64,000 bases of DNA from Petrosia ficiformis (lineage: Eukaryota; Porifera; Demospongiae; Haplosclerida; Petrosiidae): positions 3,889,872 to 3,953,871 of the forward strand of contig OX345650.1 of NCBI GenBank assembly GCA_947044365.1, read 5' to 3'. Made by a program: the position numbers and the translations under genes. Numbering within the stretch: the first letter of the stretch is position 1; the number at the start of each line of letters is the position of its first letter. Of the stretch, positions 1 through 10,520 are shown piece by piece. Under the pieces are notes generated by a model. It did not search any database. It worked only from the letters and a program-made list of their open reading frames with translations, and was not told the DNA's origin.

Positions 1-959
1 GATGTTACGGAATTTGGTAAAAGAAGGAATCCAAATAGAGATATCAGTACTAACAAGATTCTACTAAATGTCTTAACATCCTCCACTTCTTCAGTAGTAA
101 ATGGTCCACCGTACCTGTTCTTAGCTAGATCCAGTCTGGAAGGAACTTCTCCATAAGTGAAGGCACTACGAAACACGGGTTGACTATGATGTCTTGCATA
201 GTTCAGAACTTTGAATATATGTTTAATAGGATTGAAACGACCAACTGGTTCTGTAGTGAAGTGACTATGACAACAGCAACAACACAATAGTGTAATAAAA
301 ATTGAAATGAACGCAAAACACACCAAAACAGCAACACCATTAAATGCATATATTTCTCTTTGCGAAATTAAAGTAACTGCTAATCCAACAAAAATAATAA
401 ATGGATGCATAAGGTTAGTAGAGTAGAATGACCAGAAGTACCAGTTAACAAACACACTTAACTTCTTGTTAGAAGCAAATTGTAACTGATCTGTTCCAAA
501 CTGTATAGCATTTGATTCGAATAATCCTAATCCAAACTGATATATTACTAGACCAATACAAGCAGGAACAAACAAAGTGGAATCTAAATACATGTAAAAA
601 GCTGCTGTTACAGTAGGTACAGTAATAACTATACCAATCAGTGCAAGAATAGTACCAGCTATCATAAGTTTATATCGAGACAAGCAAACCTCACCCATTA
701 GACCAGCAACAGGATACACAAGATAAACAACTGCTTGAACTACTGACACGGCAATGAATAGATTCAGAAAAGAAGGAAAAATTGATAAGAACTGAAAATA
801 CAAGTAATACCCAAAGCTATGAATTAACACACTCCATGTTAAGAGAAGTAGTATTCCTTTTGAACAGACACATCCTACACAACAAGATCTATAACACCTG
901 ATACAACAACCTCTTGACTCTCTCCTGTTCAGTAAAGACTGGTTCTCATCACCCTCCAT
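1..959 (-). CDS. POT/SLC15-like transporter, 5' part (runs off window)
   Basis: This reading frame starts at the ATG at 959-957 and stays open to the window edge, giving about the first 319 residues. It encodes the same N-terminus as the complete copies: an acidic dileucine signal (ENQSLL), a Cys cluster (residues about 18-32), TM1, a POT/MFS motif-A loop (GEVCLSRYKLMIAG), the POT-like GLGLFESNAIQFGTDQL segment and the cytoplasmic RYGGPFTTEEVEDVKTF motif. Relative to the copy at 24368-26104 it has an in-frame 21-nt deletion in the TM3-4 loop. The C-terminal half, including the last helices, is outside the window, so whether the gene is intact is unknown. Substrate is not determinable; the family carries peptides, histidine or nitrate-type solutes. 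Confidence 0.78.
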   Translation of the reverse strand, partial: MEGDENQSLLNRRESRGCCIRCYRSCCVGCVCSKGILLLLTWSVLIHSFGYYLYFQFLSIFPSFLNLFIAVSVVQAVVYLVYPVAGLMGEVCLSRYKLMIAGTILALIGIVITVPTVTAAFYMYLDSTLFVPACIGLVIYQFGLGLFESNAIQFGTDQLQFASNKKLSVFVNWYFWSFYSTNLMHPFIIFVGLAVTLISQREIYAFNGVAVLVCFAFISIFITLLCCCCCHSHFTTEPVGRFNPIKHIFKVLNYARHHSQPVFRSAFTYGEVPSRLDLAKNRYGGPFTTEEVEDVKTFSRILLVLISLFGFLLLPNSVT

Positions 960-1265
960 TATGTAAAGTACTATACTAAATTATTACTAGTAGGAAATGC
1001 TATTATATATAGTGAAATGACCTCATCCTTTAATAGTAATTTGATGTTACTATTATGGATTCTATAGGAGTAAATATTTATCCCATTTTCCCATTCACAG
1101 TTCTATCAGTCATGTATCAGTGTTTGGATAAAGTCACATGACACATCATTGACCCAAACAGCTTCTTTGGTGCTACACATGTTATCAATCATAGTTCTAT
1201 CAGTCGTGTATCAGCTAATTTATGAATATAGGTTGAGCTTTAGACTTTCTTTTTCGATACCTAAA
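960..1265. other. Shared upstream block of type-1 transporters
   Basis: This 5' flank is repeated almost unchanged upstream of other type-1 copies (about 12100-12420, 26105-26410, 62500-62786). It contains a short palindrome around AATAGTAA and TTACTATT and the block TTATCCCATTTTCCCAT. It probably carries the promoter because it moved with the genes, but no core promoter element is certain. Confidence 0.5.
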
Positions 1266-1400
1266 CAGTGCTTCTCCCAGGATAAATATTAAGGGTGGGG
1301 GAGTGCATCAGTGGTACATGATGTTTGGTCAATAATGTTCAATTGGTGTTATAAAAAAACAGTGTTTTTAAGGACAAACTTAAAAAATGAAAGGGTACGG
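1266..1400. mobile_element. hAT-type MITE, 3' truncated
   Basis: It begins with CAGTGCTTCTCCCAGG after CCTAAA, matching the left end of the complete copies at 26411-26576 and 62787-62954. The right terminus is missing: at about 1400 the sequence jumps into another repeat. Confidence 0.6.
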
Positions 1401-1442
1401 GAGCTTTCCACAGGGTTTAATGTATATATATATATATATATG

Positions 1443-1572
1443 TATAGGTTATACACCGAGGTAAAGGTCTCTACTAGATTTATCAAACCGAGTGCCGAAG
1501 GCACGAGGTTTGATAAATCTAGTAGAGATTGTACCGAGGTGTATAACGCACTTCTACCATGCTATAGCAACA
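1443..1572. repeat. Long palindrome, left copy
   Basis: The arms of about 40 bp run from TATACACCGAGGTAAAGG to the inverted ACCGAGGTGTATA and meet at a GTGCCGAAGGCAC tip. The same palindrome recurs in direct orientation at 3239-3376 on the other side of the recombinase ORF. This copy lacks the outermost CATGGTAGAAG on its left. Confidence 0.85.
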
Positions 1573-1641
1573 CATTTCATTCGATGGCGCACCTATAAAA
1601 TAAGGGCGCCTTAGTAACCAAAATTATTTTAACGAGACGCA

Positions 1642-2990
1642 ATGGAAAGTAACTTACAAGATCTTCTTTCTCAACAAATGCTTGAAATTGATACAGAATT
1701 TGACAAGTTCTGCTCTCAAATAACTGACAACCAACTCAGTGAAATTATTATTGACTCCACCTACCAAGGTGCCACTTCGTCTAGATTTCAGCTCCACCCT
1801 AATTCGAGGTATGCATCACCCAAAAGTGATGAAGATGTGACCTTGCTGCAAAAACAGGGTATTCCTAAGAATACAGCAAAAACAACTTCGTGGTGTGTTA
1901 GTCTGTGGGAGGACTGGAGACTAGCTAGAAAGATTACCTGTGGTGAGTATCCACCTCCACCTCTGCTATGTACAGTTGAGGCATTAAACAACTGGCTTTG
2001 TAAGTTTGTGTTAGAGGCTAGAAGGAAGGATGGAGAGGCTTATCCTCCAAACACTCTCTATTCCATTTGCTCTGGCATTCAAAGACATGTAAGAGAACTA
2101 TGTCCTGAAATACATTTTTTTAAAGACCCAGCATTTGATGGTTTCAGAAAAACTCTTGATGCAGAAATGAAGCGTTTACGATCACTGGGTTATGGAGTTA
2201 AAAAAAAAACAAGCAGAACCATTTTCCATTGAAGAGGAAGATGAACTATGGAAAAATGGTTTTTTAGGTAACAGCTCTCCACAGGTATTACTAGACACAA
2301 TGGTATTCCTTTGTGGAATGTGTTTTGCACTTAGAAGTGGGCAGGAACACAGAAACCTTCAGTTTTCTCAAATTGAGCTTGTTGAGCCTCAAGATAGTGA
2401 CAGCACTCCATATTTAGTATACTATGAGAACATATCAAAGAACAACACTGGTGGTATTGCACAAAGAAAACGTGACCCCAAACTAGTGAAACATCATGCA
2501 AACAACATCAACCCTTCTCGTTGCTTCGTTCGACTATATAAGGAGTATATTAATCATTGTCCAGAAGCCCGAAAATGCTCAGCTTTCTATCTGACACTTT
2601 TAAAAAAAACCAAAAGGTTCACTTTGGTATGGTGTTACACCAGTTGGCCATAACACGTTGGCAAAAACAGTCAGCCGGTTGTGTCAAGTATCGGGCATGT
2701 CTGGATATAAAACAAACCATTCACTGAGAGTGACAACAGCTACACGGTTGTTTCAGGCAGGTGTAGAAGAGCAACTCATTATGTCTCGTACTGGTCATCA
2801 AAGCCTGGATGGAGTGCGCACATACAAAAGAGTGTCTGAGGACCAATGTCAGCAAGTTTCAAGTGTACTGAATTCAGCTACAAATTGCGCACCTCATCAA
2901 AATAAAAAGATTAAACGCCATGACCATCAAGAACGAGCACCACTCACTCTCTCTAACTGTACTAATATAACCATTAACTTCAATAAGTGA
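1642..2990 (+). pseudogene. Crypton-like tyrosine recombinase (two +1 frameshifts)
   Basis: Three frames (1642-2232, 2192-2653, about 2600-2990) read as one protein of about 450 residues. Catalytic residues of the tyrosine recombinase fold are visible: Arg in ALRSGQEHRNL, the HxxR in NHSLRVTTATRLFQAG, the second His in RTGHQSLDGVR and the Tyr in TYKR. The C-terminal block resembles the Crypton-derived DUF3504 family (KIAA1958, ZMYM, QRICH1). The N-terminal 120 residues resemble a core-binding domain. Each frame change sits in an A-run that is one base too long (about 2200-2209 and 2601-2608). No reverse transcriptase is present, so this is not a DIRS element. It is either a dead element, or intact with assembly errors or slippage. 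It lies between two direct copies of a long palindrome. Confidence 0.8.
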
Positions 2991-3039
2991 AACAATGCCA
3001 AATCTGCATTTAAATTATTCATTAGTGTAATGACTCATT

Positions 3040-3238
3040 ATTATAATAATCTTTTAATGTGTAACTTATACACCATTATTATAAATCAATAGCAACTCTG
3101 ACAACATTATTATTTTGAAACACAATCCCGGGAAAATAATCCCGGGAGGTTTCAATATAATATTCAAACCTCTCCAGGAGGTTTGATATGAGATTTATTA
3201 ACCTCATTTTGAGCAATTTCATTGGTCAATTAAATACA
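3040..3238. repeat. Crypton 3' module
   Basis: This 3' non-coding block contains CCCGGGAAAATAATCCCGGG (a palindrome) and CTCCAGGAGG. It leads into the right-hand palindrome through CATTGGTCAATTAA and ACAAGCATGGTAGAA. A second copy at 3820-4018 ends at the same GCATGGTAGAA point. Confidence 0.75.
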
Positions 3239-3376
3239 AGCATGGTAGAAGTATAGGTTATACACCGAGGTAAAGGTCTCTACTAGATTTATCAAACTGA
3301 GGGCCGAAGGCACGAGGTTTGATAAATCAAGTAGAGACCGTACCGAGGTGTATAACGCACTTCTACCATGCTATAG
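3239..3376. repeat. Long palindrome, right copy
   Basis: This copy is fuller than the left one: arms extend from AGCATGGTAGAAGT to ACTTCTACCATGCT with the same internal GGCCGAAGGCAC tip. It is followed by GCTATAGCAACGCATTTCATT, as is the left copy. Confidence 0.85.
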
Positions 3377-3819
3377 CAACGCATTTCATTTTGCAAATTG
3401 CGCGTGGCAACAGTATACATAATTTCACTAACTTATGGATATATATAGTGTGGGTTTCTGTGACTCTTTAGACAAGTAACTGACCTACAGTCAATCGCAA
3501 ATGACAGAAAGAGCTCTACATGTGGCAGACTTCCGTCTCCTCCTCCACTCCAGTATAAGGTGTGGTCTTCCAACAGCAATCGATCGATCACGATCGCTAT
3601 CAAGAAGTTCGCGAATCGCGATGCAAGAACAGCCCCACCCAACTATTTTTGACATACGAGAGGAAACACTAGAGCTCTAGAAGACCTCAATCACAAGCAT
3701 ACAAATTGGTGTCAGATTTTCTAAAAGAACAAGCATCACTATGAATTACAGCTACATGTAATAATTATAGCTACAGTTGTATATAGTCATACCCTTTAGC
3801 CTACACTTCACAGCGAAGG
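3377..3819. other. Spacer inside recombinase block
   Basis: No gene is supported. There is a 69-codon minus-strand frame (3433-3642) with no recognisable motif. The stretch ATCGATCGATCACGATCG is locally less AT-rich than its surroundings. Confidence 0.3.
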
Positions 3820-4018
3820 TAATAATCTTTTAATGTGTAATTTATAAACCATTATATATAATAAATCAATGACAACTCTGACAAAATTATTATACAAACC
3901 CGGGAAAATAATCCCGGGAGGTTTCAATATAATATTGAACCTCTCCAGGAGGTTTGATATGAGATTTATTAACCTCATTTTGAGCAATTTCATTGGTCAA
4001 TTAACTACAAGCATGGTA
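3820..4018. repeat. Second copy of Crypton 3' module
   Basis: Colinear with 3040-3250 at high identity, ending at GCATGGTAGAA. There the sequence changes to an AT-rich run instead of the palindrome, so this looks like the truncated end of a second element. Confidence 0.75.
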
Positions 4019-4051
4019 GAAATAATTATATATAATAATTTATAATAATTA

Positions 4052-5266
4052 TATTTATCAAACAATGTTTACCATAGAAACAACAAATCCATACATTTTC
4101 AATTAGACATTCAAATCACGCACTATTATAATATTTTAACGTATTGTACTGGACTCGCGTGACCGGAAGTTTTATTGTACAGAAAATCACCTGACCAGAA
4201 GTTTTATTTTACAGCGTGTCACATGTTGCTAAGTAAAAATTGTGTAGAAAGAGATTACTCTCTAATTTCTTTAGTTTTGACGATGGTCAAGTTAATAAAC
4301 ATGAATTGTGATAAAATTCTAAATGAGGTAAGTTTTGTGTATGATAAAATGTGAAAATAGAGAAGTTTTGATATGTTCAGTGCTGAAAGTCTCTTTTCGA
4401 GTTGGAGGTTGCCAGAGATAACTACTGGTTTGGGATTTAACTTGTAAATGCTTCAAGATCACCATCTTTATCGTGATAGTTTGAATAATAAAGTATTGCT
4501 AAGTAATAATGGGCAAAAACAAGCATGATTTGATAAATTTATTATCGCACAGATACCCGGGAAATATTACTCGTTGGATACAGCGTGCCACTTGTCCTTC
4601 GGACTCGTGGCAACGCTGTATCCAACTCGTAATATTTCCCGGTATCTGTGCGATAATATATATTTATCAAACAATGTTTACCATAGAAACAAAGAATCCC
4701 ATACATTTTCAAACATTCAAATCACGCACTATGATAATATTTTACCGTATTGTACTGGACTCGCGTGACCGGAAGTTTTATTGTACAGAAAATCACCTGA
4801 CCGGATGTTTTATTTTACAGCGTGTCACATGTTGCCAAGTAAAAATTGTGTAGGGAGAGATTACTCTCTAATTTCTTTAGTTTTGACGATGGTCAAGTTA
4901 GTAAACACGAGTTGTGATAAAATTCTAAATGAGGTAAGTTTTGTGTATGATAAAATGTGAAAATAGAGAGGTTTTTATATGTTCAGTGCTGAAAGTCTCT
5001 TTTCGAGTTGGAGGTTGCCAGAGATAGCTACTGGTTTGGGATTTAACTTGTAAATGCTTCAAGATGACCATCTTTATCATAATAGTTTGAATAATAAAGT
5101 ATTGCTAAGTAATAATAGGCAAAAACAAGCATGATTTGATAAATTTATTATCGCACAGATACCCGGGAAATATTACTCGTTGGATACAGCGTGCCACTCG
5201 TCCTTCGGACTCGTGGCAACGCTGTATCCAACTCGTAATATTTCCCGATATCTGTGCGATAATAAT
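4052..5266. mobile_element. Tandem pair of 0.6-kb hairpin units
   Basis: Two direct copies of about 605 bp (4052-4660, 4661-5266) at high identity. Each starts TTTATCAAACAATGTTTACC and ends in a near-perfect hairpin (4528-4672 and 5135-5266) with arms containing GATACCCGGGAAATATTACT and a GTCCTTCGGAC tip. No ORF of note. This looks like a non-autonomous element; the tip motif CCTTCGG is shared, inverted, with the palindromes beside the recombinase. Confidence 0.75.
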
Positions 5267-5350
5267 ATATATAATATTATGTTTGCGTCACTTGCGCGAC
5301 TATGCGTTGTATATGTAAGTTAACACTTACAGTTTCTTAACCCGGGGGCT

Positions 5351-5997
5351 TTTGAAAAAAGAATGAATTAATTTTAATAATAATTCCAACCACACCTACC
5401 ATGGATGTAATATACTGATTGCGAGGTGTGGCTCAGCATCTCATTAAAATCAAAACCTTCGTTGCAAATGAATACAGGCAATTTGCAACTTTCTCCAACT
5501 TCTGGAGCAATCTAACACTCACCTCAACCTTGCTTACCAATTACTGCAAGCACAGCATCTACTCAAGTCTGCACACAAACGCTCTTTGTCACTTATTCTC
5601 CCAACATCCCTTTCTCTCTCGCTAGAACCAGCTAGAAACCAAGTCTATACATCACACAAACATCAACATAATGTTCTACTCTTCTTTCGCTTTTTTTTTT
5701 TTTGTTAAAGTACCCTAAGCTAACTTCAAAGTAACATCAAAGGGCGGACACTTGAATCAAAGCACCGCTAGACCACATCCAACGAAGCGTGGGCGTTTTG
5801 AACAATAGAATGCCGACATGCCGCCACATTGGTATACTCTTGTAATCTACAGTAATTTGGAGTGTGGTACATCCAAGACCCAGCCATTGCAGTGAAATTT
5901 AGCAATGTAATAAGTAGGTGTGGTACTTCCTACTGACAGGATGTTGTAAAATTACAACACTAAAAAACTGAAAGTGTAATGGAAAATGCATCATTCT
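5351..5997. mobile_element. 647-bp insertion in repeat A
   Basis: It interrupts repeat A and is bounded by an 8-bp direct repeat CGGGGGCT (5343-5350 and 5998-6005). No clear terminal inverted repeat is visible apart from AGAATGA near both ends, and no coding potential is supported. Confidence 0.5.
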
Positions 5998-6504
5998 CGG
6001 GGGCTCGGTCAATTAATGGGCGTGGCACATAAAAGAATGCACGTTTGAGCTACAGAGCAGCCAGGAACTTTAGAAAGGATGTAAAACTGCTAATAACTGT
6101 TGTATATAGCAGAGAAACAGTATAAATATTATGCAAGAATTTTTAACAAGTAAGTATGATAAGTTGTTGAGTTTCAGACACGAGGAAGTCATCATTTAGA
6201 ACCTTGAAGGAGTACTTCAGTCAGTTCATCAAAGATTTAGACTGCAATCAGGCTTACACTTACATCCAGCTCCCAAGTACACAGAAGGGTAGAGACAGTA
6301 GTAAGCAAATATAGAGATGTTTTTTTCTCTATATACACTTGTTGCATTCTTTTGACCACATCAAAAGTAAATGGCTTTACATAGAGCAATGCAGCACTTC
6401 TCTTCCACTCTTTAGCTACAACCTTGCAGTGACTGATGTCTTTATTCACATTACATAATACTTACTTACTACATGTATGATTATACAAAACATAAAGAAT
6501 TAAA

Positions 6505-6975
6505 ACAAGTGTTAGAAAAATATTTTATTAAAAAATGAAAGAACATGTAGGGATATCAAAACAGAAAAGTTTGCAAACAAGCTCAGGATGCAATAAGCAT
6601 AAACTAATACTAACTAATAAGTATTATACATGTACATACAATAAATAGTAAAATATAAAGGACACACATACATGTACATAGCTATAGTAGGACACGCATA
6701 CGTGTACATAGCTATAGTAGGACACACGTACATGTACATAGCTATAGTAGGACACGCATACGTGTACATAGCTATAGTAGGACACACGTACATGTACATA
6801 GCTATAGTAGGACGCACATACATGTACATAGCTATAGTAGGACACACATACATGTACATAGCTATAGTTATATGGAAGTGGTGTGTTTAATTTTATTGCA
6901 TCCTAACCTTGTTTGCATACTTTCCTGTTCTGATATCCCTACATGTTCTTTCGTTTTTTAATAAAACACTGTTAT
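6505..6975. mobile_element. Fold-back element with minisatellite loop
   Basis: Inverted arms run from ACAAGTGTTAG and GAACATGTAGGGATATC at the left to the inverted GATATCCCTACATGTTC and AACACTGTT at the right. Between them is a 30-bp tandem array (6656-6871, about seven units, core TACATAGCTATAGTAGGACA). The frames open across the array are by-products of the repeat. Relatives are at 12974-13272 and 27231-27547. Confidence 0.7.
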
Positions 6976-8152
6976 TGTACAATAACAGGTCTTATAATTA
7001 TACATGATAATTTATATACCTGTATGACATGAGGTTTAGCATCCAAATATACATGACGTGAGGTTTAGCGTCTAAAGATGTATCACATCCAAAGACACCA
7101 ACCCAAAGTATATTTAGTGACCAGGGAATGTACTATATAAAGTATATAGTAACTTGGTAGTTAAGGATTAACAAATCCTATATGTATTATGCAAAAAATA
7201 TAGACTTAGCCAGTTGCGATGGTAGCATACTACTAAATACAATTGTGTAAGTGTATAATGTATATATATAGTGTAAACCATGTAGGAAATACGTGTAATA
7301 TGCTGTACCTGAACAAGTATAGTACAGTATTTATAATTGACAGGTAGCGAATCAACTAACTTGTACTAACTGTACTACAGTTATGTAACGTGTACATGTA
7401 GTTATAATATGATAGTCAACTAACTTGTACTAACTGTACTACAGTTATATAACATGTACATGTAGTTATAATATGATAATCAACTAACTTGTACTAACTG
7501 TACTACAGTTAACTGAGGTCTTTCAGTTAATATGTATTGACACACTTCATTGAGAGTAGATGTTGGAGCAAATGAATGACGTAAAACGCTACCATTTGAT
7601 AGACAAATCTAAATATAAAATATGATTAAATTTTGAACACTATCATCTGACTGACGAATTTAAATATGACAATTCATAAACTAAATTTTGAACACTATCA
7701 TCTGATGGACAAATCTAAATACAAGATATAATTATACTAAATTTTGAACACTATCTATATGATATACACGCTAAACGTGTACAGTTTAGCAGACTTCCTT
7801 TAATACATTCTATTTAGAAGTAGCTTTCATGATATTACTTGGCAGCCAAAGATTTATGTACCAACCAACAGGTCCCTTCTTTAAACAGAGTCAAGTATAT
7901 ATAGTGTAGATGTAACCATACATTACATGTACCAACCGACAAGGTCCCTTTTTTAAACAGAGTCAAGTATATATAGTGTAGATGTAACCATACATTACAT
8001 GTACCAACCAACAAGGTCCCTTTTTTAAACAGAGTCAGTTATATACAGTGTAGATGTAACCATACATATACCAACCAACAGGTCCCTTCTTTAAACAGAG
8101 TCAGTTGTATAGTGTAGGTGCAATTATATAACACACATACATATACACCAAC
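6976..8152. repeat. Cluster of tandem repeats
   Basis: No gene is supported. Three arrays are visible: a unit of about 62 bp with CAACTAACTTGTACTAACTG (7345-7510, three copies), a unit of about 60 bp with TTTTGAACACTATCATCTGA (7560-7760), and a unit of about 70 bp with CCAACCAACAGGTCCCTTCT (7855-8110, four copies). The last one recurs at 27795-28070 and 28571-28815. Confidence 0.8.
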
Positions 8153-8946
8153 CTGTACTCTACAAGTTGAAACTAAAGATGATTTAACAACAGAAGAAGA
8201 CTGTAGTGCTTGTTTTATAGTCTTATCAACATCACTACCAGATTTTGTAGGTGTCGTTCCAACTCATGATCTCTCCAATCCTCTTTGTTTGTCTTCAGCA
8301 ATTTGTTGTCTGACTACTTCTTTAGCCTATCCAATTGACCATTCAGAATATAATATGAAAAATGTGATAACATATACATGTACATGTACATATCTAATGC
8401 GATACTCTAGTGGTTAAAATGTATATGTAAAATTTGTGAACTTGATGAAATAATTACTCATTTGGATAATTATTACTGGTTAATTTTATACTCTCACTAT
8501 TCAGTCATTTTGAACAGGAAAGCTACTAAAATTACAACATGTAGGTATCTAAGTAGAGTGATAGTTCCTTTTCCTGGATATAGACTTTAGATGGGTTCCT
8601 GTACAAATAACCAAATACCAAGAGCAGTGTTAGCCCCAGATTTAAATCACCGGGTGTCTGGTCTTCATTCATCTGGGGGAGTTGATTATCATGAAACATA
8701 AATTATAACAACCATGTTCTACTCTAGCTAAGGAAAATTGCACTTCCAATGAGCCTGAAAGTTCCTTGCTTGCTTCGTCATCTTGAGGACAGGTACACCA
8801 ACTTCAATGTCACCATAACCATCTGAATTTTCTGAATCTTAGCCCCAGAAGATAAGGAGCCAGAAAAATCCACGTTAAAATACATGTGAACCGTATTAAT
8901 ATCTAATTATCCATACATGAAATTTTGATTATTGTATAGTATTATT

Positions 8947-9007
8947 ATGGCGGAGGGAGAAGTAAAAAGTCCAGGAACTTTCTTTTTGCCTACTTTAGGC
9001 ATCTCAG
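8947..9007 (+). other. Possible orphan first exon
   Basis: An ATG (ATGGCGGAGGGAG) opens a 20-codon frame that ends exactly at CTCAG followed by GTAAGT. It lies on the opposite strand within an intron of UBXN1-like copy A and is not present in copy B. No downstream exon was identified. Confidence 0.22.
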
Positions 9008-10058
9008 GTAAGTAGTAAGAAGTCAGGAGACGCTAGACGCCCACTGGGGCAAACAATGACCTTTGAACTTTTGATGATAAATGTTTTATTCTCATTTTCC
9101 CTCTTTTTTTTTGATCACATTGTAAGGTCTCCCATTTGCTTGGAAATATCCAGGGGTGTGGAAACATTGAGCCAACTGCTGGACATTTTGACATAATTAT
9201 TTTCATCACTCTTAATTGTCCTGCTTATCATATACTTTGTATCAATTTATCGAACATTCAGTAGATTTATCAGACAATGTCCTGTACGACTGGCTGTTTC
9301 CACACCACTGAACATAGCTGAATATTGATCAGTAATGCAATACATATATATATATGTGGTATAAACTCAAATGGTGGCCAGCCGGAACATTGACTTAAAA
9401 TGGCCAATATTTTTTTGCTCTGAAAATTAAGCATTTAATCAAATTTATTATCTAATTGACTGATTTTTTTCCTCTGCAGTCACAACTCATGACCAATATC
9501 ATACTTGTCCACATGTGATAGTCTGGTCACTAACATGTGCTTTACTCAAATACCAATTTAACTATTAACACATTGGTCAAAATACTTTGCTCTGAGATTG
9601 CTGTTTGAAATCATATTCTGGTTTAATATCTATTATCTATTGTGCCTTCCTGACATGTGATCAAAATACTAGCATGATTAATTCATGCTGTATTTGAAAG
9701 ACTCTCGTTTCCTTGAATGTACAAGATATCGGTTATACTTGTTCAATATCTCCAACTTTATAATTTATTTCTCACCCTGAAGTCAGCCATTCTTCTCTCC
9801 CTTGCTTTCTTTACAGCTTCATCTCTTTCTTTAGCTATGCTTTGTTCCTGTAAACGTCTTTTCTCATCACCAAAGTCCAATCTGAAAAGAAAACAAACAC
9901 AACATCCTCGCTAGCAGCAATTTCATCAAAAATTTTCAAATTGAAGGGTGATTACCACATAGCCAGTGTAGCCACACCCATCCACTGTATGTAAATGTAA
10001 AAATGCTTCGTACATATTAAATACATGATAATGAATTATTATTATTATCCTCATTATT

Positions 10059-10520
10059 ATGGCCCGTAGGGCCATCCCTATGATTGCTTTCCCACGGGTT
10101 CGATGTATGTTTATATATATATTAATATTTTTGTGTCACTTACGCGAGTATGCGTTGTATACGTAGTAAAGGAAGTTACGTCGTTCCCGGGGGCTCAGTC
10201 AATTAATGGGCGTGGCACGTAATAGAACGCGCGCTCAAGCTCTACACAAGTCTACAGAGTACAGAGACTACAGAGTAGCAGAAAGAAAGCTGTAGCTTTA
10301 CTAGCTTATGTAGAAGCTGGAACTAATAGCTGGCTATTCTTCCTGAAATATATTTCTAAAGTTCTAGAAGGTCCTTTAAATGGTAAGGAGAGTAGATAAT
10401 CGAAATAATAACTATAATAGGCTGTTGTGTTCCAGGCACGATAAAGTCAGCCATGATTACTGAATGCTGGACACCCACAAAGCAGTCATAGGGATACTTT
10501 TTTCTCTATATACACTTGTT
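10059..10520. mobile_element. Repeat family A, subfamily 1 copy
   Basis: Full-length copy starting ATGGCCCGTAGGGCCATCCC and ending CTATATACACTTGTT. It sits in an intron of the UBXN1-like gene at the same place as the copy at 30939-31390, so it predates the duplication. Subterminal inverted pieces are CCCTATGATTGCTTTC and AAAGCAGTCATAGGG. Confidence 0.75.

Larger units (their letters stand above)
1401..6343. mobile_element. Repeat family A copy, split by two insertions
   Basis: Three pieces of one dispersed repeat lie here: 1401-1442 (TTTCCACAGGG then a TA run), 5278-5350 (TTGCGTCACTTGCGCGACTA) and 5998-6343, ending CTATATACACTTGTT. Read together they match the uninterrupted copy at 26729-27072. 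The gaps are a 3.8-kb recombinase block and a 647-bp insert. The first bases of the family are lost at 1400. Confidence 0.65.

Noticed and set aside
1642..2990. DIRS-type retrotransposon
   Set aside because: A tyrosine recombinase is present but no reverse transcriptase or RNase H is found between the repeats.
3433..3642. 69-codon ORF in the recombinase block
   Set aside because: No motif, no homolog elsewhere in the window.
6614..6890. Three repetitive frames on both strands
   Set aside because: By-product of the 30-bp array inside the fold-back element.
7345..8110. Regular repeats that could suggest a CRISPR array
   Set aside because: Units are directly adjacent without unique spacers, and the context is eukaryotic.
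10059..10520. Repeat A as a tRNA-derived SINE (TGGCCCGTAGG and GGGTTCGAT as A and B boxes)
   Set aside because: The boxes match poorly, the ends have inverted pieces, and there is no A-rich tail; left as an unclassified repeat.
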